In this document: one piece after another, positions 38,377 to 47,468 of the stretch
Numbering within the stretch: position 1 is the first letter of the stretch
Layout: every line of letters begins with the position of its first letter
Assembly (NCBI GenBank): GCA_937908115.1
Contig: CALEQZ010000050.1
Span: 22,132-86,131, forward strand
Length of the DNA stretch: 64,000 nt
Direction of reading: 5' to 3'
DNA from: an uncultured Alcaligenaceae bacterium
GTDB lineage: Bacteria; Pseudomonadota; Gammaproteobacteria; Burkholderiales; Burkholderiaceae_B
Notes under the pieces: generated by a model
What the model saw: the letters and a program-made list of their open reading frames with translations, nothing else
Database searches by the model: none
Told to the model about the DNA's origin: nothing
Made by a program: the position numbers and the translations under genes

Positions 38377-39210
38377 CTAGGCGCCGAACTCCCGGCCCAG
38401 TTCTGCGGCCCGGTCCTTGGCCGCCTTCATGGCGCGGCGCACCGCGCCGGGCACGTCCTCGCCAGCCAGTACGGCCAGCGCCGCGGCGGTCGTGCCGCCG
38501 CGCGAGGTGACCCGCTCGCGCAGCACCGCAGGCGGGTCTTCCGATTGCGCGGCCAGCCTGGCCGCGCCGGCCACCGTAGCCAGCGCCAGCTGACGCGCCT
38601 GTGCGGCGTCCAGCCCCTGCTCGATCCCGCCCTGTATCAGCGCCTCGAGGAACAAGAATACATAGGCCGGGCCGCTGCCCGACAGGGCAGTGACGGCGTC
38701 CAATCCGTCATCGTCGGCCACCCAGGCGACCTCGCCCACCGAGCGCATGAGCTGTTCGGCCAGGGCCCTGTCGGCTTCGGTGGCGCCCGGCAGCGCGGCC
38801 ATGCCGGTGGCGCCGGCGCCGACCAACGCCGGCGTGTTGGGCATGCAGCGCACCAGGCGCTGCCAGGGGCGCCCGGGTGCGCCCAGCCAGGTGGCCAGGG
38901 TGTCGGCGCGAATGCCCGCCGCCACGCTCATGACCAGGGTGTGCTGGCCCAACAGCGGACGGGTTTCCTGAGCGGCCGTGCGCATGTTCTGCGGCTTGAC
39001 GGCGTAGATCCACACCCGGCACGCGGCCAGGCGGTCATCGGGCGCGGCGGCCACGGTCATGCCGCGCGCCTGCCAGGCGGCGTGCGCGGCCGGGTCGATC
39101 TCGACCACGTGGATATTGCCCGCCGGGCACACCTTGCCGGCCAGGCCACTGGCCAGCGCCGCGGCCATGTTGCCGCCGCCGATAAAGCCTATGGAAAGTC
39201 TGTCGTCCAT
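38377..39210 (-). CDS. proC: Pyrroline-5-carboxylate reductase
   Basis: This 277-residue enzyme catalyses the last step of proline synthesis, using NAD(P)H. It has the N-terminal Rossmann motif FIGGGNMAAALASGL, AVKPQNM, VRCMPNTPALVGAGATG and the C-terminal proline-site ALSGSGPAYVFLFLEAL and TSRGGTT. The ATG at 39210 begins MDDRLSIGF; a TTG one codon upstream is less likely. ubiA lies 19 bases upstream on the same strand, so the two may be cotranscribed. Confidence 0.96.
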   Translation of the reverse strand: MDDRLSIGFIGGGNMAAALASGLAGKVCPAGNIHVVEIDPAAHAAWQARGMTVAAAPDDRLAACRVWIYAVKPQNMRTAAQETRPLLGQHTLVMSVAAGIRADTLATWLGAPGRPWQRLVRCMPNTPALVGAGATGMAALPGATEADRALAEQLMRSVGEVAWVADDDGLDAVTALSGSGPAYVFLFLEALIQGGIEQGLDAAQARQLALATVAGAARLAAQSEDPPAVLRERVTSRGGTTAAALAVLAGEDVPGAVRRAMKAAKDRAAELGREFGA

Positions 39211-39228
39211 CAAAAACGCCGCAGGAAA

Positions 39229-40119
39229 TCAGCCAAGGAGCGGGACCAGTACGGTCTGGGCAAAAATGCCGGCAAAGACCGACGCACCAAACCACGTATT
39301 GTGCAGGAAGGCGCGAAAGCACGCCGCCCGGTCGCGCCCGCGGATCCAGCGCAGGTGGCGGACCGCAATCACCCCGGCCGCCGCGAGCCCGCAGCCGTAG
39401 GCCCACCCATAGCCGGCCATGGCCCCGGCCAGGGCCAGTAGCGCCAGCGTCACGGCGTAGCACACCCCGACCATGGCCACGTCCCAGCGGCCGAAGGTGA
39501 TGGCCGCGGTGCGCAGCCCCAGCTTGATGTCATCGTCGCGGTCGACCATGGCGTACTCGGTGTCGTAGGCGACGGCCCAGGCGATATTGGCCGCCAGCAT
39601 CACCCACGCCACGGGCGGGACGGCGTTTTGCAGCGCCGCGAAACTCATGGGGATGCCAAAGCCGAAGGCGATGCCCAGATACGCCTGGGGAATGGCGAAG
39701 AACCGCTTGAACAGCGGATACGTGGCAGCCAAAAACGCGCCCACGAAAGCCAGCTGGATGGTCAGCGCGTTCAGCGGCAGCACCAGCAGGAAGGAAACCA
39801 GCGCCAGCGCCGCCGCCACGACCAGCGCCTCCCATGGGGCGATGCGCCCGGAGGTCAGGACGCGGTCGCGCGTGCGCGCCACGTGCAGGTCGAAATCGCG
39901 GTCGAAGTAGTCATTGATGGCGCAGCCGGCCGAGCGCATCAGCGCCGTGCCCAGGACGAAGATGGCCACCACGCGCCAGGGCGGCGCGCCGTCGCCGGCC
40001 ACCCACAGGCCCCAAAGGGTGGGCCACAACAGCAGCAGGATGCCGATGGGCTTGTCCAGCCGCACCAGCCGCAGGTATAGCAACAGACGGTGTTGCATGG
40101 GAAACAGTGCAGTCGCCAT
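39229..40119 (-). CDS. ubiA: 4-hydroxybenzoate polyprenyltransferase UbiA
   Basis: This 296-residue inner-membrane prenyltransferase attaches the polyprenyl tail to 4-hydroxybenzoate in ubiquinone synthesis. It shows the two aspartate-rich prenyl-diphosphate sites: NDYFDRDFD (69-77) and [13 protein letters not shown]. It has about nine TM segments. The order ubiA-proC is usual in Bordetella-like genomes as far as I know. The start at 40119 is the first ATG. Confidence 0.96.
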   Translation of the reverse strand: MATALFPMQHRLLLYLRLVRLDKPIGILLLLWPTLWGLWVAGDGAPPWRVVAIFVLGTALMRSAGCAINDYFDRDFDLHVARTRDRVLTSGRIAPWEALVVAAALALVSFLLVLPLNALTIQLAFVGAFLAATYPLFKRFFAIPQAYLGIAFGFGIPMSFAALQNAVPPVAWVMLAANIAWAVAYDTEYAMVDRDDDIKLGLRTAAITFGRWDVAMVGVCYAVTLALLALAGAMAGYGWAYGCGLAAAGVIAVRHLRWIRGRDRAACFRAFLHNTWFGASVFAGIFAQTVLVPLLG

Positions 40120-40225
40120 GGGGCGTTAGCATAACAGCGCAGGCTCGGCCAGCAGGCAAACCCTGGGTATGTCGAAGGTTGACAGCATCCGGCACAGGTG
40201 CAAGAGTCACGGCTGGGTAACAAAC

Positions 40226-40244
40226 CCGTCATAAGATCGATCAC
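40226..40244 (+). promoter_or_regulatory. Weak Pho-box-like element before ugpB
   Basis: CCGTCAT (40226-40232) and CGATCAC (40238-40244) resemble the PhoB half-site CTGTCAT/C (6 and 5 of 7). The spacer is five bases, not four. PhoB controls ugp in E. coli, so the element is worth noting, but the match is weak. Confidence 0.25.
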
Positions 40245-40312
40245 ACGCCACGGCCGCCAGCCCATCAGGTTGCCGGCCGTCGCGCATCAACCGTACCCCT
40301 GGAGGAAGCACC

Positions 40313-41623
40313 ATGAAACCCCATCGCTTGGCCGCAGCGCTGGCCTGTCTGTCCGCCGTGCTGGGCGGCCCGGCGCACGCCGTCACCGACATCCAGTTTT
40401 GGCATTCCATGCAAGGCGCGCTCGGCGACCGCGTCAACGACATGGTGGCCGGCTTCAACGCGAGCCAATCCGACTACCGGGTGCAAGCCGTCTACAAGGG
40501 CACATACGGCGAATCCATGAATGCCGGCATCGCCGCCTTCCGCGCCGGCAACGCGCCGGACATCCTGCAGGTGTTCGAAGTCGGCACCGCCACCATGATG
40601 TATGCCCGCGGCGCCATCAAGCCGGTGCAGGAAATGAGCGAAGAAGTCGGCGACCCGATCAACCCGGACGACTTCATCGGCGCGGTCGCAGGCTACTACT
40701 CCTCGCCCGAGGGCAAGCTGGTGTCCATGCCCTTTAACAGCTCCACGCCGGTGTTCTACTACAACAAGGACGCGTTCAAGAAGGCCGGCCTGGATCCCGA
40801 GAAACCGCCCAAGACCTGGGAAGAGCTCGCCGAAATGGGCCGCAAGCTCAAGGCCGCGGGCATCGAGTGCGGCTACACCACGGGCTATCCATCCTGGGTC
40901 CAGCTGGAGACCTTCTCGGCCTGGCATAACGTGCCGTACGCCACCAAGGACAACGGCTTCGGCGGCCTGGACGCGCGGTTGGCCATCGATTCCGACCTGC
41001 ACGTGCGCCACTTGGAAAACCTCGCCCAGCTCGCCAAGGAAGGCATCTTCATGTATGGCGGCCGCGGCGACCAGCCGAACTCGCTCTTTACGACGGGCAA
41101 GTGCGCGAGCATCACCGGTTCCAGCGCCATGCGCGCCAACATCATCAAGAACGCCGGCTTCGAATTCGGCACCTCCACCCTGCCCTACTATGCCGACGTC
41201 AAGGGCGCGCCGCAGAACACCATCATCGGCGGCGCCTCGCTGTGGGTCTTCGCCAACAAGAGCCCCGAGGTCTATCGCGGCGTGACCAAGTTCTTCAAGT
41301 ACATCTCCAGCCCCGAAGTGGCAGCCCAGTGGCACCAGAGCACGGGCTATGTGCCCGTGACCAAGGCGGCCTACGAGCTGACCCGCAAGGCCGGCTTCTA
41401 TGAGAAGAACCCGGGCACCGAGATCGCGGTCACGCAGCTCAACGTGCAGACCACCGACCAGTCGCGCGGCGTGCGCCTGGGCTTTTTGCCGCAGATCCGC
41501 GAAGTCGAGGACGGCGAGATGGAGCGCATCTTCGCCGGTCAGGTCAGCGCCAAGGACGGCCTGGCCACCATGATCAAGCGCGGCAACGAACTTCTCGAGA
41601 AGTTCGAAAAGAGCGCAAAGTAG
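40313..41623 (+). CDS. ugpB: sn-Glycerol-3-phosphate ABC transporter binding protein UgpB
   Basis: This 436-residue periplasmic protein has a signal peptide ending near [10 protein letters not shown]. The sequence follows UgpB throughout: [55 protein letters not shown] and [13 protein letters not shown]. It binds glycerol 3-phosphate and glycerophosphodiesters. GGAGGA precedes the ATG. The ugpAEC genes follow, with hairpins in between. No ugpQ phosphodiesterase gene is seen. Confidence 0.95.
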   Translation: MKPHRLAAALACLSAVLGGPAHAVTDIQFWHSMQGALGDRVNDMVAGFNASQSDYRVQAVYKGTYGESMNAGIAAFRAGNAPDILQVFEVGTATMMYARGAIKPVQEMSEEVGDPINPDDFIGAVAGYYSSPEGKLVSMPFNSSTPVFYYNKDAFKKAGLDPEKPPKTWEELAEMGRKLKAAGIECGYTTGYPSWVQLETFSAWHNVPYATKDNGFGGLDARLAIDSDLHVRHLENLAQLAKEGIFMYGGRGDQPNSLFTTGKCASITGSSAMRANIIKNAGFEFGTSTLPYYADVKGAPQNTIIGGASLWVFANKSPEVYRGVTKFFKYISSPEVAAQWHQSTGYVPVTKAAYELTRKAGFYEKNPGTEIAVTQLNVQTTDQSRGVRLGFLPQIREVEDGEMERIFAGQVSAKDGLATMIKRGNELLEKFEKSAK

Positions 41624-41648
41624 CAAACGTAGTAACATCGCGCCTTTT

Positions 41649-41692
41649 GCCGCCCGCGCGCGGGCGGCGCCGCTGCCGCCCACGGCGGCAGC
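41649..41692 (+). promoter_or_regulatory. Two stem-loops between ugpB and ugpA
   Basis: GCCGCCCG-CGCG-CGGGCGGC (41649-41668) and GCTGCCGCC-CAC-GGCGGCAGC (41672-41692) are both perfect stems, followed by CTTCCTTTCC. They fill most of the 91-base gap. They probably lower permease expression relative to the binding protein. Confidence 0.6.
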
Positions 41693-41714
41693 CTTCCTTT
41701 CCAGACCGCGACCC

Positions 41715-42596
41715 ATGGAAAAGCGCGTCGTTTTTTCCCACAAGACCCTGCCCTACCTGCTGCTTGCGCCGCAGCTGGCCATCACCATCGTGTTCTTTTT
41801 CCTGCCGGCTGGCCAGGCGATGTGGCAGTCTTTCCAGCGCGAAGACGTCTTCGGCCTGTCCACCGAATTCGTCGGGCTGGCCAACTTTGCCGAGCTTTTC
41901 TCGCAGGACGACTACCTGCAGTCCTTTCGCATCACCGCCTTTTTCTCGGTCATGGTGGCTGCCTCCGGGCTGGCGATCGCCCTGCTGCTGGCCGTGATGG
42001 CCGACCGCGTCATGCGCGGCGCATCGGTCTACAAAACGCTGCTGATCTGGCCCTATGCCGTGGCGCCGGCCGTGGTCGGCGTGTTGTGGCTGTTCTTGTT
42101 TTCGCCCTCGGTCGGGATCCTGGCGCTGGCGCTGAACGACATCGGCTTGCCGTGGAACCCCAGGCTTGACGCCAACCACGCGATGATCCTGGTCATCATC
42201 GCCGCCGTATGGAAGCAGATCTCGTATAACTTCCTGTTCTTCCTGGCCGGCTTGCAGGCGATTCCCCGCTCGCTCATCGAGGCCGCGGCCATCGACGGCG
42301 CGGGCCCGGCGCGGCGCTTCTGGACCATCGTCTTCCCGCTGCTGTCGCCGACGACGTTCTTCCTCCTGGTGGTCAACGTCATTTATGCGTTCTTCGACAC
42401 CTTCGCCGTCATCGACACGACCACGCAGGGCGGGCCGGGAACGTCCACGTCCATCCTGGTCTACAAGGTGTACCGAGACGCCTTCATCGGCCTGGACCTG
42501 GGTTCGTCGGCCGCGCAGTCGGTCATCCTGATGACCATCGTCGTGCTGCTGACCGTGGTGCAGTTCCGCTACATCGACCGCCGGGTCAACTACTGA
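41715..42596 (+). CDS. ugpA: sn-Glycerol-3-phosphate ABC transporter permease UgpA
   Basis: This 293-residue inner-membrane protein has six TM segments and the UgpA start ([19 protein letters not shown]). The EAA loop that docks the ATPase is [20 protein letters not shown]. The stretch [20 protein letters not shown] is also typical. It forms the channel with UgpE. ugpE follows 16 bases later. Confidence 0.95.
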   Translation: MEKRVVFSHKTLPYLLLAPQLAITIVFFFLPAGQAMWQSFQREDVFGLSTEFVGLANFAELFSQDDYLQSFRITAFFSVMVAASGLAIALLLAVMADRVMRGASVYKTLLIWPYAVAPAVVGVLWLFLFSPSVGILALALNDIGLPWNPRLDANHAMILVIIAAVWKQISYNFLFFLAGLQAIPRSLIEAAAIDGAGPARRFWTIVFPLLSPTTFFLLVVNVIYAFFDTFAVIDTTTQGGPGTSTSILVYKVYRDAFIGLDLGSSAAQSVILMTIVVLLTVVQFRYIDRRVNY

Positions 42597-42612
42597 TGTT
42601 CGAGATTTCCCA

Positions 42613-43464
42613 ATGGTAGAACGACGCCCCTGGCTCGATTTCCTTGCCCACGCCGTGCTGCTGGCCGGCGTGGCGCTAGTGGCCTTTCCGCTGTACGTCA
42701 CCTTCGTCGCCTCCACCCAGACCGCCCAGGAAGTGGCCGCCGCGCCCATGTCGCTGGCGCCCGGCTCGCACTTCATCGACAACTATGTGACCGCCCTCAT
42801 CTCGGGTTCGAGCACGGGCGCCAATACCGCGCCGGTCGGGCGCATGATGTGGATCAGCCTGGTCATGGCGCTGTCGATCGCGCTGGGCAAGATCGCCATC
42901 TCGCTCTTGTCGGCATTCGCGGTGGTGTACTTCCGGTTTCCGGGTCGGATGTTCTTCTTCTGGATGATCTTCGTCACGCTGATGTTGCCGGTCGAGGTGC
43001 GCATCGCACCGACCTACAAGGTGGTTGCCGACCTGGGCCTGCTCGACAGCTATGCGGGGCTGACCCTGCCGCTGATCGCCTCGGCCACCGCGACCTTCCT
43101 GTTCCGGCAGTTCTTCCTGACGGTGCCCGACGAACTCATCGAGGCCGCGCGCATGGACGGCGCCGGACCCTTGCGCTTCTTGCGCGACGTGCTGCTGCCG
43201 CTGTCGCGCACCAACATCGCGGCGATCTTCGTCATCCAGTTCATCTACGGCTGGAACCAGTACCTGTGGCCGCTGCTCATCACCACCAAGGAGGACATGT
43301 ATCCGGTGGTCATCGGCATCAAGCGCATGATCAGCGCGGGTGATGCCGTGACCGAGTGGAACATCGTCATGGCCACCGCCATGCTGGCGATGATCCCGCC
43401 CGTGCTGGTGGTCATCCTGATGCAGAAATGGTTCGTCAAGGGCCTGGTCGACAGCGAGAAGTAA
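42613..43464 (+). CDS. ugpE: sn-Glycerol-3-phosphate ABC transporter permease UgpE
   Basis: This 283-residue permease has six TM segments, with [20 protein letters not shown] at the N-terminus. Its EAA loop is [20 protein letters not shown], and [14 protein letters not shown] is a UgpE signature. It pairs with UgpA. ugpC follows 21 bases downstream. Confidence 0.95.
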   Translation: MVERRPWLDFLAHAVLLAGVALVAFPLYVTFVASTQTAQEVAAAPMSLAPGSHFIDNYVTALISGSSTGANTAPVGRMMWISLVMALSIALGKIAISLLSAFAVVYFRFPGRMFFFWMIFVTLMLPVEVRIAPTYKVVADLGLLDSYAGLTLPLIASATATFLFRQFFLTVPDELIEAARMDGAGPLRFLRDVLLPLSRTNIAAIFVIQFIYGWNQYLWPLLITTKEDMYPVVIGIKRMISAGDAVTEWNIVMATAMLAMIPPVLVVILMQKWFVKGLVDSEK

Positions 43465-43485
43465 AGGACGCGAGACAACAAGACT

Positions 43486-44571
43486 ATGGCAACCCTCACC
43501 CTGCGTAACGTCACCAAGTCCTACGCCGCCGGCGTGCAAGTCATCCACGGCATCGATGCCGAGATCGGCGACGGCGAGTTCATCGTCATCGTCGGTCCGT
43601 CCGGCTGCGGCAAGTCCACGCTGCTGCGCATGGTCGCGGGCCTGGAGTCCGTCACCGGCGGCGACATCCTCATAGACGGCCAGCGGGTCAACGACCTGGA
43701 ACCGGCTTCGCGCGACATCGCGATGGTGTTCCAGAACTATGCCCTCTACCCGCACATGACCGTGTTCGACAACATGGCCTATGGCCTGAAGATCCGGGGC
43801 GTGCCCAAGGAAGAGATCCGCAAGCGGGTCGACGCGGCCGCACGCATCCTGGAACTGCAGGACCTGCTCAACCGCCGGCCGCGCCAGCTCTCGGGCGGGC
43901 AGCGCCAGCGCGTGGCCATGGGCCGGGCCATCGTGCGCGAGCCCAAGGTGTTCCTTTTCGACGAGCCACTGTCCAACCTGGATGCCAAGCTGCGCGTGCA
44001 GATGCGGCTGGAAATCCAGAAGCTGCACCGGCGGCTGCGCACCACCAGCCTGTATGTCACCCACGACCAGGTCGAGGCCATGACGCTGGGCGAGCGCATG
44101 ATCGTCATGAACAAGGGCATCCCCGAGCAGATCGGCACCCCGACCGAGGTATTCGAGCGCCCCGCGTCGACCTTCGTGGCCAGCTTCATCGGCTCGCCGC
44201 CTATGAACCTGCTCAACGTCCAGGTGGGCACCGACGGCCGCGTCGCGGCCGCCGACGGCACGCCGCTGGGCATGCCGGTGGACATGGTGCCGGCCTTTGC
44301 GCGCGGGCGCCGCCTGACCCTGGGCGTGCGGCCGGAAAACCTGGTCATCAAGGCCGACGGACTGCCCATGAAGGTCGAAATGATCGAAACGCTGGGCTCG
44401 GACCAGCTCATCCACGGCCTGTGCGCCGGCATGCCGCTGGTGGTGCGCTGCGCCACCCGCGTGGCCGCCCAGGGGCCTGTCTCCGTCGGCGAAGACGTGC
44501 AAGTCGGGCCCGATCCGCGCCATCCCCTGCACTGGTTCGACCCGGACACGGGCCGGCGCGTCGAAGCCTAG
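43486..44571 (+). CDS. ugpC: sn-Glycerol-3-phosphate ABC transporter ATPase UgpC
   Basis: This 361-residue ATPase has Walker [11 protein letters not shown]-loop [13 protein letters not shown], signature [14 protein letters not shown], Walker [15 protein letters not shown] and H-loop [10 protein letters not shown]. The last ~120 residues are a MalK-type TOBE regulatory domain ([11 protein letters not shown]). It energises UgpAE. A bidirectional terminator follows. Confidence 0.95.
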   Translation: MATLTLRNVTKSYAAGVQVIHGIDAEIGDGEFIVIVGPSGCGKSTLLRMVAGLESVTGGDILIDGQRVNDLEPASRDIAMVFQNYALYPHMTVFDNMAYGLKIRGVPKEEIRKRVDAAARILELQDLLNRRPRQLSGGQRQRVAMGRAIVREPKVFLFDEPLSNLDAKLRVQMRLEIQKLHRRLRTTSLYVTHDQVEAMTLGERMIVMNKGIPEQIGTPTEVFERPASTFVASFIGSPPMNLLNVQVGTDGRVAAADGTPLGMPVDMVPAFARGRRLTLGVRPENLVIKADGLPMKVEMIETLGSDQLIHGLCAGMPLVVRCATRVAAQGPVSVGEDVQVGPDPRHPLHWFDPDTGRRVEA

Positions 44572-44615
44572 GTAGCTCGCGCCTGGCCGTGCCATGCGGC
44601 AAGGCGCTTGGACAA

Positions 44616-44653
44616 AAAAACCCCGCGCCGCAGTAATGCGGCGCGGGGTTTTT
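44616..44653. terminator. Bidirectional rho-independent terminator
   Basis: AAAAACCCCGCGCCGC pairs with GCGGCGCGGGGTTTTT around an AGTAAT loop, a perfect 16-bp stem including the A/T ends. It separates ugpC from the convergent binding-protein gene and can end both transcripts. Confidence 0.9.
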
Positions 44654-44679
44654 GCTAGACGGTCGGACGAAACCGCGCC

Positions 44680-45810
44680 TTACTTGACGACCGACTTGCT
44701 GCCGTCCTTGTGCCAGTTGAACACATCGAACTCGAACGCGGTCAAGTCGCCCTGCTTGTTCCAGGAGATCTCGCCGATCGGCGTCTTGAACGTATTGGCG
44801 TGCAGGTAGGCCGCCACCTTGTCCGGATCGTCGGCGCCCACGCCCTTGATCGCATCGGCGATCACCTGCGTGGCCGCATACGACGTCAGCTGGAACGCGC
44901 CGCCCGGATTGCGGTTCTTGGCCTTGAACGCCTTGACGATCTCGGCGTTGGCCGGGTCGGCGGAGAAGTCAGCCGGCAGCGTGACCAGCATGCCTTCGAC
45001 GGCGTCGCCGGCGATGGCGTTGATGTCGGGGTTGCCCGTGCCTTCAGGCCCCATGAAGCGCGCCTTCAGGCCCTGCTCGGCCGATTGACGCAGCAACAAA
45101 CCCATCTCTGGGTGGTAGCCGCCGTAATAAATGAAATCGACGTCGGCGCTCTTGGCCTTGGTGATCACTGCCGAATAGTCGCTGTCGCCGGCGTTGATGC
45201 CCTCGAACATGACGACCTCGATGCCGGCTTCCTGCAGGCCCTGGCGCACCGAGGTGGCGATGCCCTGCCCATACGACTGCTTATCGTGGATGATGGCCAC
45301 GCGCTTGGGCTTGATTTTCTCGGTGATGAAGCGGGCGGCTGCCGGGCCTTGCTGGTCGTCGCGGCCGATGGTGCGGAAGATGAAGTCGTAGTTCTTGCCG
45401 TCGGTCAGCGCGGGCGAAGTCGCCGAAGGCGTGACCATGACCACGCCTTCGTTGTTGTAGACGTCGGCCGCGGCGATGGTGGCGCCCGAGCAGACGTGGC
45501 CGATCACGTAGTGGATCTTTTCGTTGACCACGCGGTTGGCCGCCACCGGCCCTTGCTTGGGTTCGCAACCGTCGTCGATGGTAACGACTTCGAGCTGCTT
45601 GCCGAGCACCCCGCCCGCGGCGTTGATCTGCTCAACGGCCGTGGCCACGCCTTCCTTGACCATGTCGCCGTATTGCGTCAGCGCCCCAGTCATGGGGCCG
45701 ACGATGGCCAGTTTGATGGTGTCGGCGGCGTGCGCAGCCTGGCCGCCCGCGAGCCCGGCGGCGAGCGCCAGCGCGGCGGCCAGCGGTGCAAATCGTTGTC
45801 GCTTGTTCAT
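44680..45810 (-). CDS. Orphan branched-chain amino acid binding protein
   Basis: This 376-residue periplasmic binding protein has a signal peptide ending near QAAHA-ADTIK. It is strongly similar to the LivK of this window along its length, sharing TIGRDDQQGP, GDSDYSAVITK and GGYHPEMGLLLRQ. It also has paired Cys in IDDGCEPKQ and HVCSGAT. No permease or ATPase genes accompany it, so it probably feeds the LivHMGF system 8 kb away with a different ligand preference. AGGAGA precedes the ATG at 45810. Confidence 0.92.
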   Translation of the reverse strand: MNKRQRFAPLAAALALAAGLAGGQAAHAADTIKLAIVGPMTGALTQYGDMVKEGVATAVEQINAAGGVLGKQLEVVTIDDGCEPKQGPVAANRVVNEKIHYVIGHVCSGATIAAADVYNNEGVVMVTPSATSPALTDGKNYDFIFRTIGRDDQQGPAAARFITEKIKPKRVAIIHDKQSYGQGIATSVRQGLQEAGIEVVMFEGINAGDSDYSAVITKAKSADVDFIYYGGYHPEMGLLLRQSAEQGLKARFMGPEGTGNPDINAIAGDAVEGMLVTLPADFSADPANAEIVKAFKAKNRNPGGAFQLTSYAATQVIADAIKGVGADDPDKVAAYLHANTFKTPIGEISWNKQGDLTAFEFDVFNWHKDGSKSVVK

Positions 45811-45833
45811 TTTCAGTCTCCTGTCTGCAATGC

Positions 45834-45864
45834 AAAAAATCGCCCTGCTGCAGGCGGCAGGGCG
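45834..45864 (-). terminator. Rho-independent terminator behind dps
   Basis: On the minus strand CGCCCTGC and GCAGGGCG form a perfect 8-bp stem with an 8-base loop, followed by ATTTTTT. It lies ~36 bases after the dps stop and before the orphan binding-protein gene. Confidence 0.85.
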
Positions 45865-45899
45865 ACGCGGTCCCGACGTGGGCCGCGAGGCCCCGGCTG

Positions 45900-46403
45900 T
45901 TATTGCAGCAAGCTGCGCAGCATCCACGCGTTCTTTTCGTGGACGTCCATGCGCTGCGTCAGTAGGTCGGCCGTAGGCTGATCGTTGGCCGCGTCGGCCT
46001 TGTCGAAGGCTGCGCGGGCCGTGGTGGCTACCGCCTCGTTGCCCTTGACCAGCAGGCGGACCATTTCGAGCGCCTCGGGGACTTCGGTCGGCTCCTTGAC
46101 GGAGGCCAGCTTGGCGTATTCGCGGTAGGTCCCCGGGGCGTAATGGCCAAGGGCGCGGATGCGTTCGGCAATGGCGTCCAGCGCATTCCACTGCTCGGTG
46201 TACTGATCCATGAACATGGCATGCAGGGTATTGAACAGCGGGCCCGTGACATTCCAGTGGAAGTTGTGCGTCATCAGGTAAAGCGTGTAGGAATCGGCCA
46301 GCAGCTTGGACAGCTCCTGGCAGATTGCGGCCCGGTCCTTGTCGGAGATCCCGATGTTGATGCGCGGGGCGGACGCTTCGCTTTTCTTGACGACTTTGGC
46401 CAT
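45900..46403 (-). CDS. dps: DNA-binding protein from starved cells (Dps ferritin-like)
   Basis: This 167-residue protein forms a dodecameric ferritin-like shell that oxidises iron with H2O2 and shields DNA. The di-iron ligands are in THNFHWNVTGPLF and MDQYTEQWNALDAIAERI. The N-terminus is lysine-bearing (MAKVVKKSE). The gene lies 84 bases downstream of oxyR on the same strand, a natural OxyR target. TATTCT at 46435-46440 (minus strand) could be its own -10. Confidence 0.95.
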   Translation of the reverse strand: MAKVVKKSEASAPRINIGISDKDRAAICQELSKLLADSYTLYLMTHNFHWNVTGPLFNTLHAMFMDQYTEQWNALDAIAERIRALGHYAPGTYREYAKLASVKEPTEVPEALEMVRLLVKGNEAVATTARAAFDKADAANDQPTADLLTQRMDVHEKNAWMLRSLLQ

Positions 46404-46487
46404 TGCCGACTCCTGTGGGTGAGAATTACTCGAAAGAATACCACCGCGGCGGCGGAAAATGACGGCAAACCGCCGCGTTCGCGAATG

Positions 46488-47441
46488 CTACGGCTCCTGC
46501 ACCGACGTGGCCTGCCGCGGCAGCATGTTCACTCCCGGCAGTCCACAGGCGTAGACCGCTTCGGCCAGGGCCTCGACTGCGGCCAGGCGCGGGAAGCTCT
46601 TGCGCCAGGCCAGCACTACGCGCCGGTCGGGCACGGGCGCCTCGAACGGTATGTAGCGCAGCAGCTTGTCGGCCGCCGGCTGCGCGGGCACGGACGTGAC
46701 CGGCAACACCGTGATGCCGATGCCGGCGGCCACCATGTGGCGGATGGTTTCCAGCGATGATCCTTCGAAGGTGCGCTGGATGCCGTCGCTGGCTGCGGAA
46801 AAGCGCGACAGCTCGGGGCAAACCTCCAGGACCTGATCGCGGAAGCAATGGCCGCTGCCCAGCAGCAGCATGGTTTCCTGCTTCAGTTCGCGCGCGTCGA
46901 TGCGCTTGCGGTTGGCCCAGGCATGGTTGCGCGGCACGGCCACCATGAACGGCTCGTCGTACAGCGGGCGGATCACCAGGCCGGCCTCGGGCAAGGGCAG
47001 CGCCATGATGGCGCAGTCGATTTCGCCCTGGCGCAGCAGCTCGATCAGGCGCACGGTGAAGTTTTCCTGCAGCAGCAGCGGCATCTGTGGGGTGCGCGCG
47101 ATTTGTTCGGGCACCAGGCGCGGTAGCAGGTACGGGCCGATGGTGTGGATCACGCCCACGCGCAATGGCCCGGCCAGCGGGTCATGCCCCTGGCGCGCGA
47201 TCTCCTTGAGCATCGCGCTTTCCTCCAGCACCTTCTGGGCTTGGGCAACGATGCGCCGCCCGATGGGCGTGACGCCGACTTCGGCGCCGCCGCGCTCGAA
47301 CAGCGTCACGCCCAGTTCGTCCTCCAGCTTGCGGATGGCGACCGACAAGGTGGGCTGGCTGACGAAACAGGCCTCGGCGGCGCGCCCGAAATGGCGCTCG
47401 CGCGCCACGGCGACGATGTATTTCAGTTCGGTCAGGGTCAT
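46488..47441 (-). CDS. oxyR: Hydrogen peroxide sensor-regulator OxyR
   Basis: This 317-residue LysR-family regulator has its HTH at the N-terminus (ERHFGRAAEACFVSQPTLS). The redox cysteines are Cys199 and Cys208 in GSGHCFRDQVLEVC, the same positions as in E. coli. Peroxide forms the disulfide and turns on katG/ahp/dps-type genes. It is 27 bases downstream of recG and upstream of dps, an arrangement common in betaproteobacteria. Confidence 0.96.
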   Translation of the reverse strand: MTLTELKYIVAVARERHFGRAAEACFVSQPTLSVAIRKLEDELGVTLFERGGAEVGVTPIGRRIVAQAQKVLEESAMLKEIARQGHDPLAGPLRVGVIHTIGPYLLPRLVPEQIARTPQMPLLLQENFTVRLIELLRQGEIDCAIMALPLPEAGLVIRPLYDEPFMVAVPRNHAWANRKRIDARELKQETMLLLGSGHCFRDQVLEVCPELSRFSAASDGIQRTFEGSSLETIRHMVAAGIGITVLPVTSVPAQPAADKLLRYIPFEAPVPDRRVVLAWRKSFPRLAAVEALAEAVYACGLPGVNMLPRQATSVQEP

Positions 47442-47468
47442 GGGGCGCTCGTCCGGTAAAAAAGGGTC

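Noticed and set aside
42676..44595. A 639-codon minus-strand open frame opposite ugpE and ugpC.
   Set aside because: Its Asp/His/Gln-rich low-complexity protein is the usual antisense shadow of GC-rich genes; ugpE and ugpC are unambiguous.
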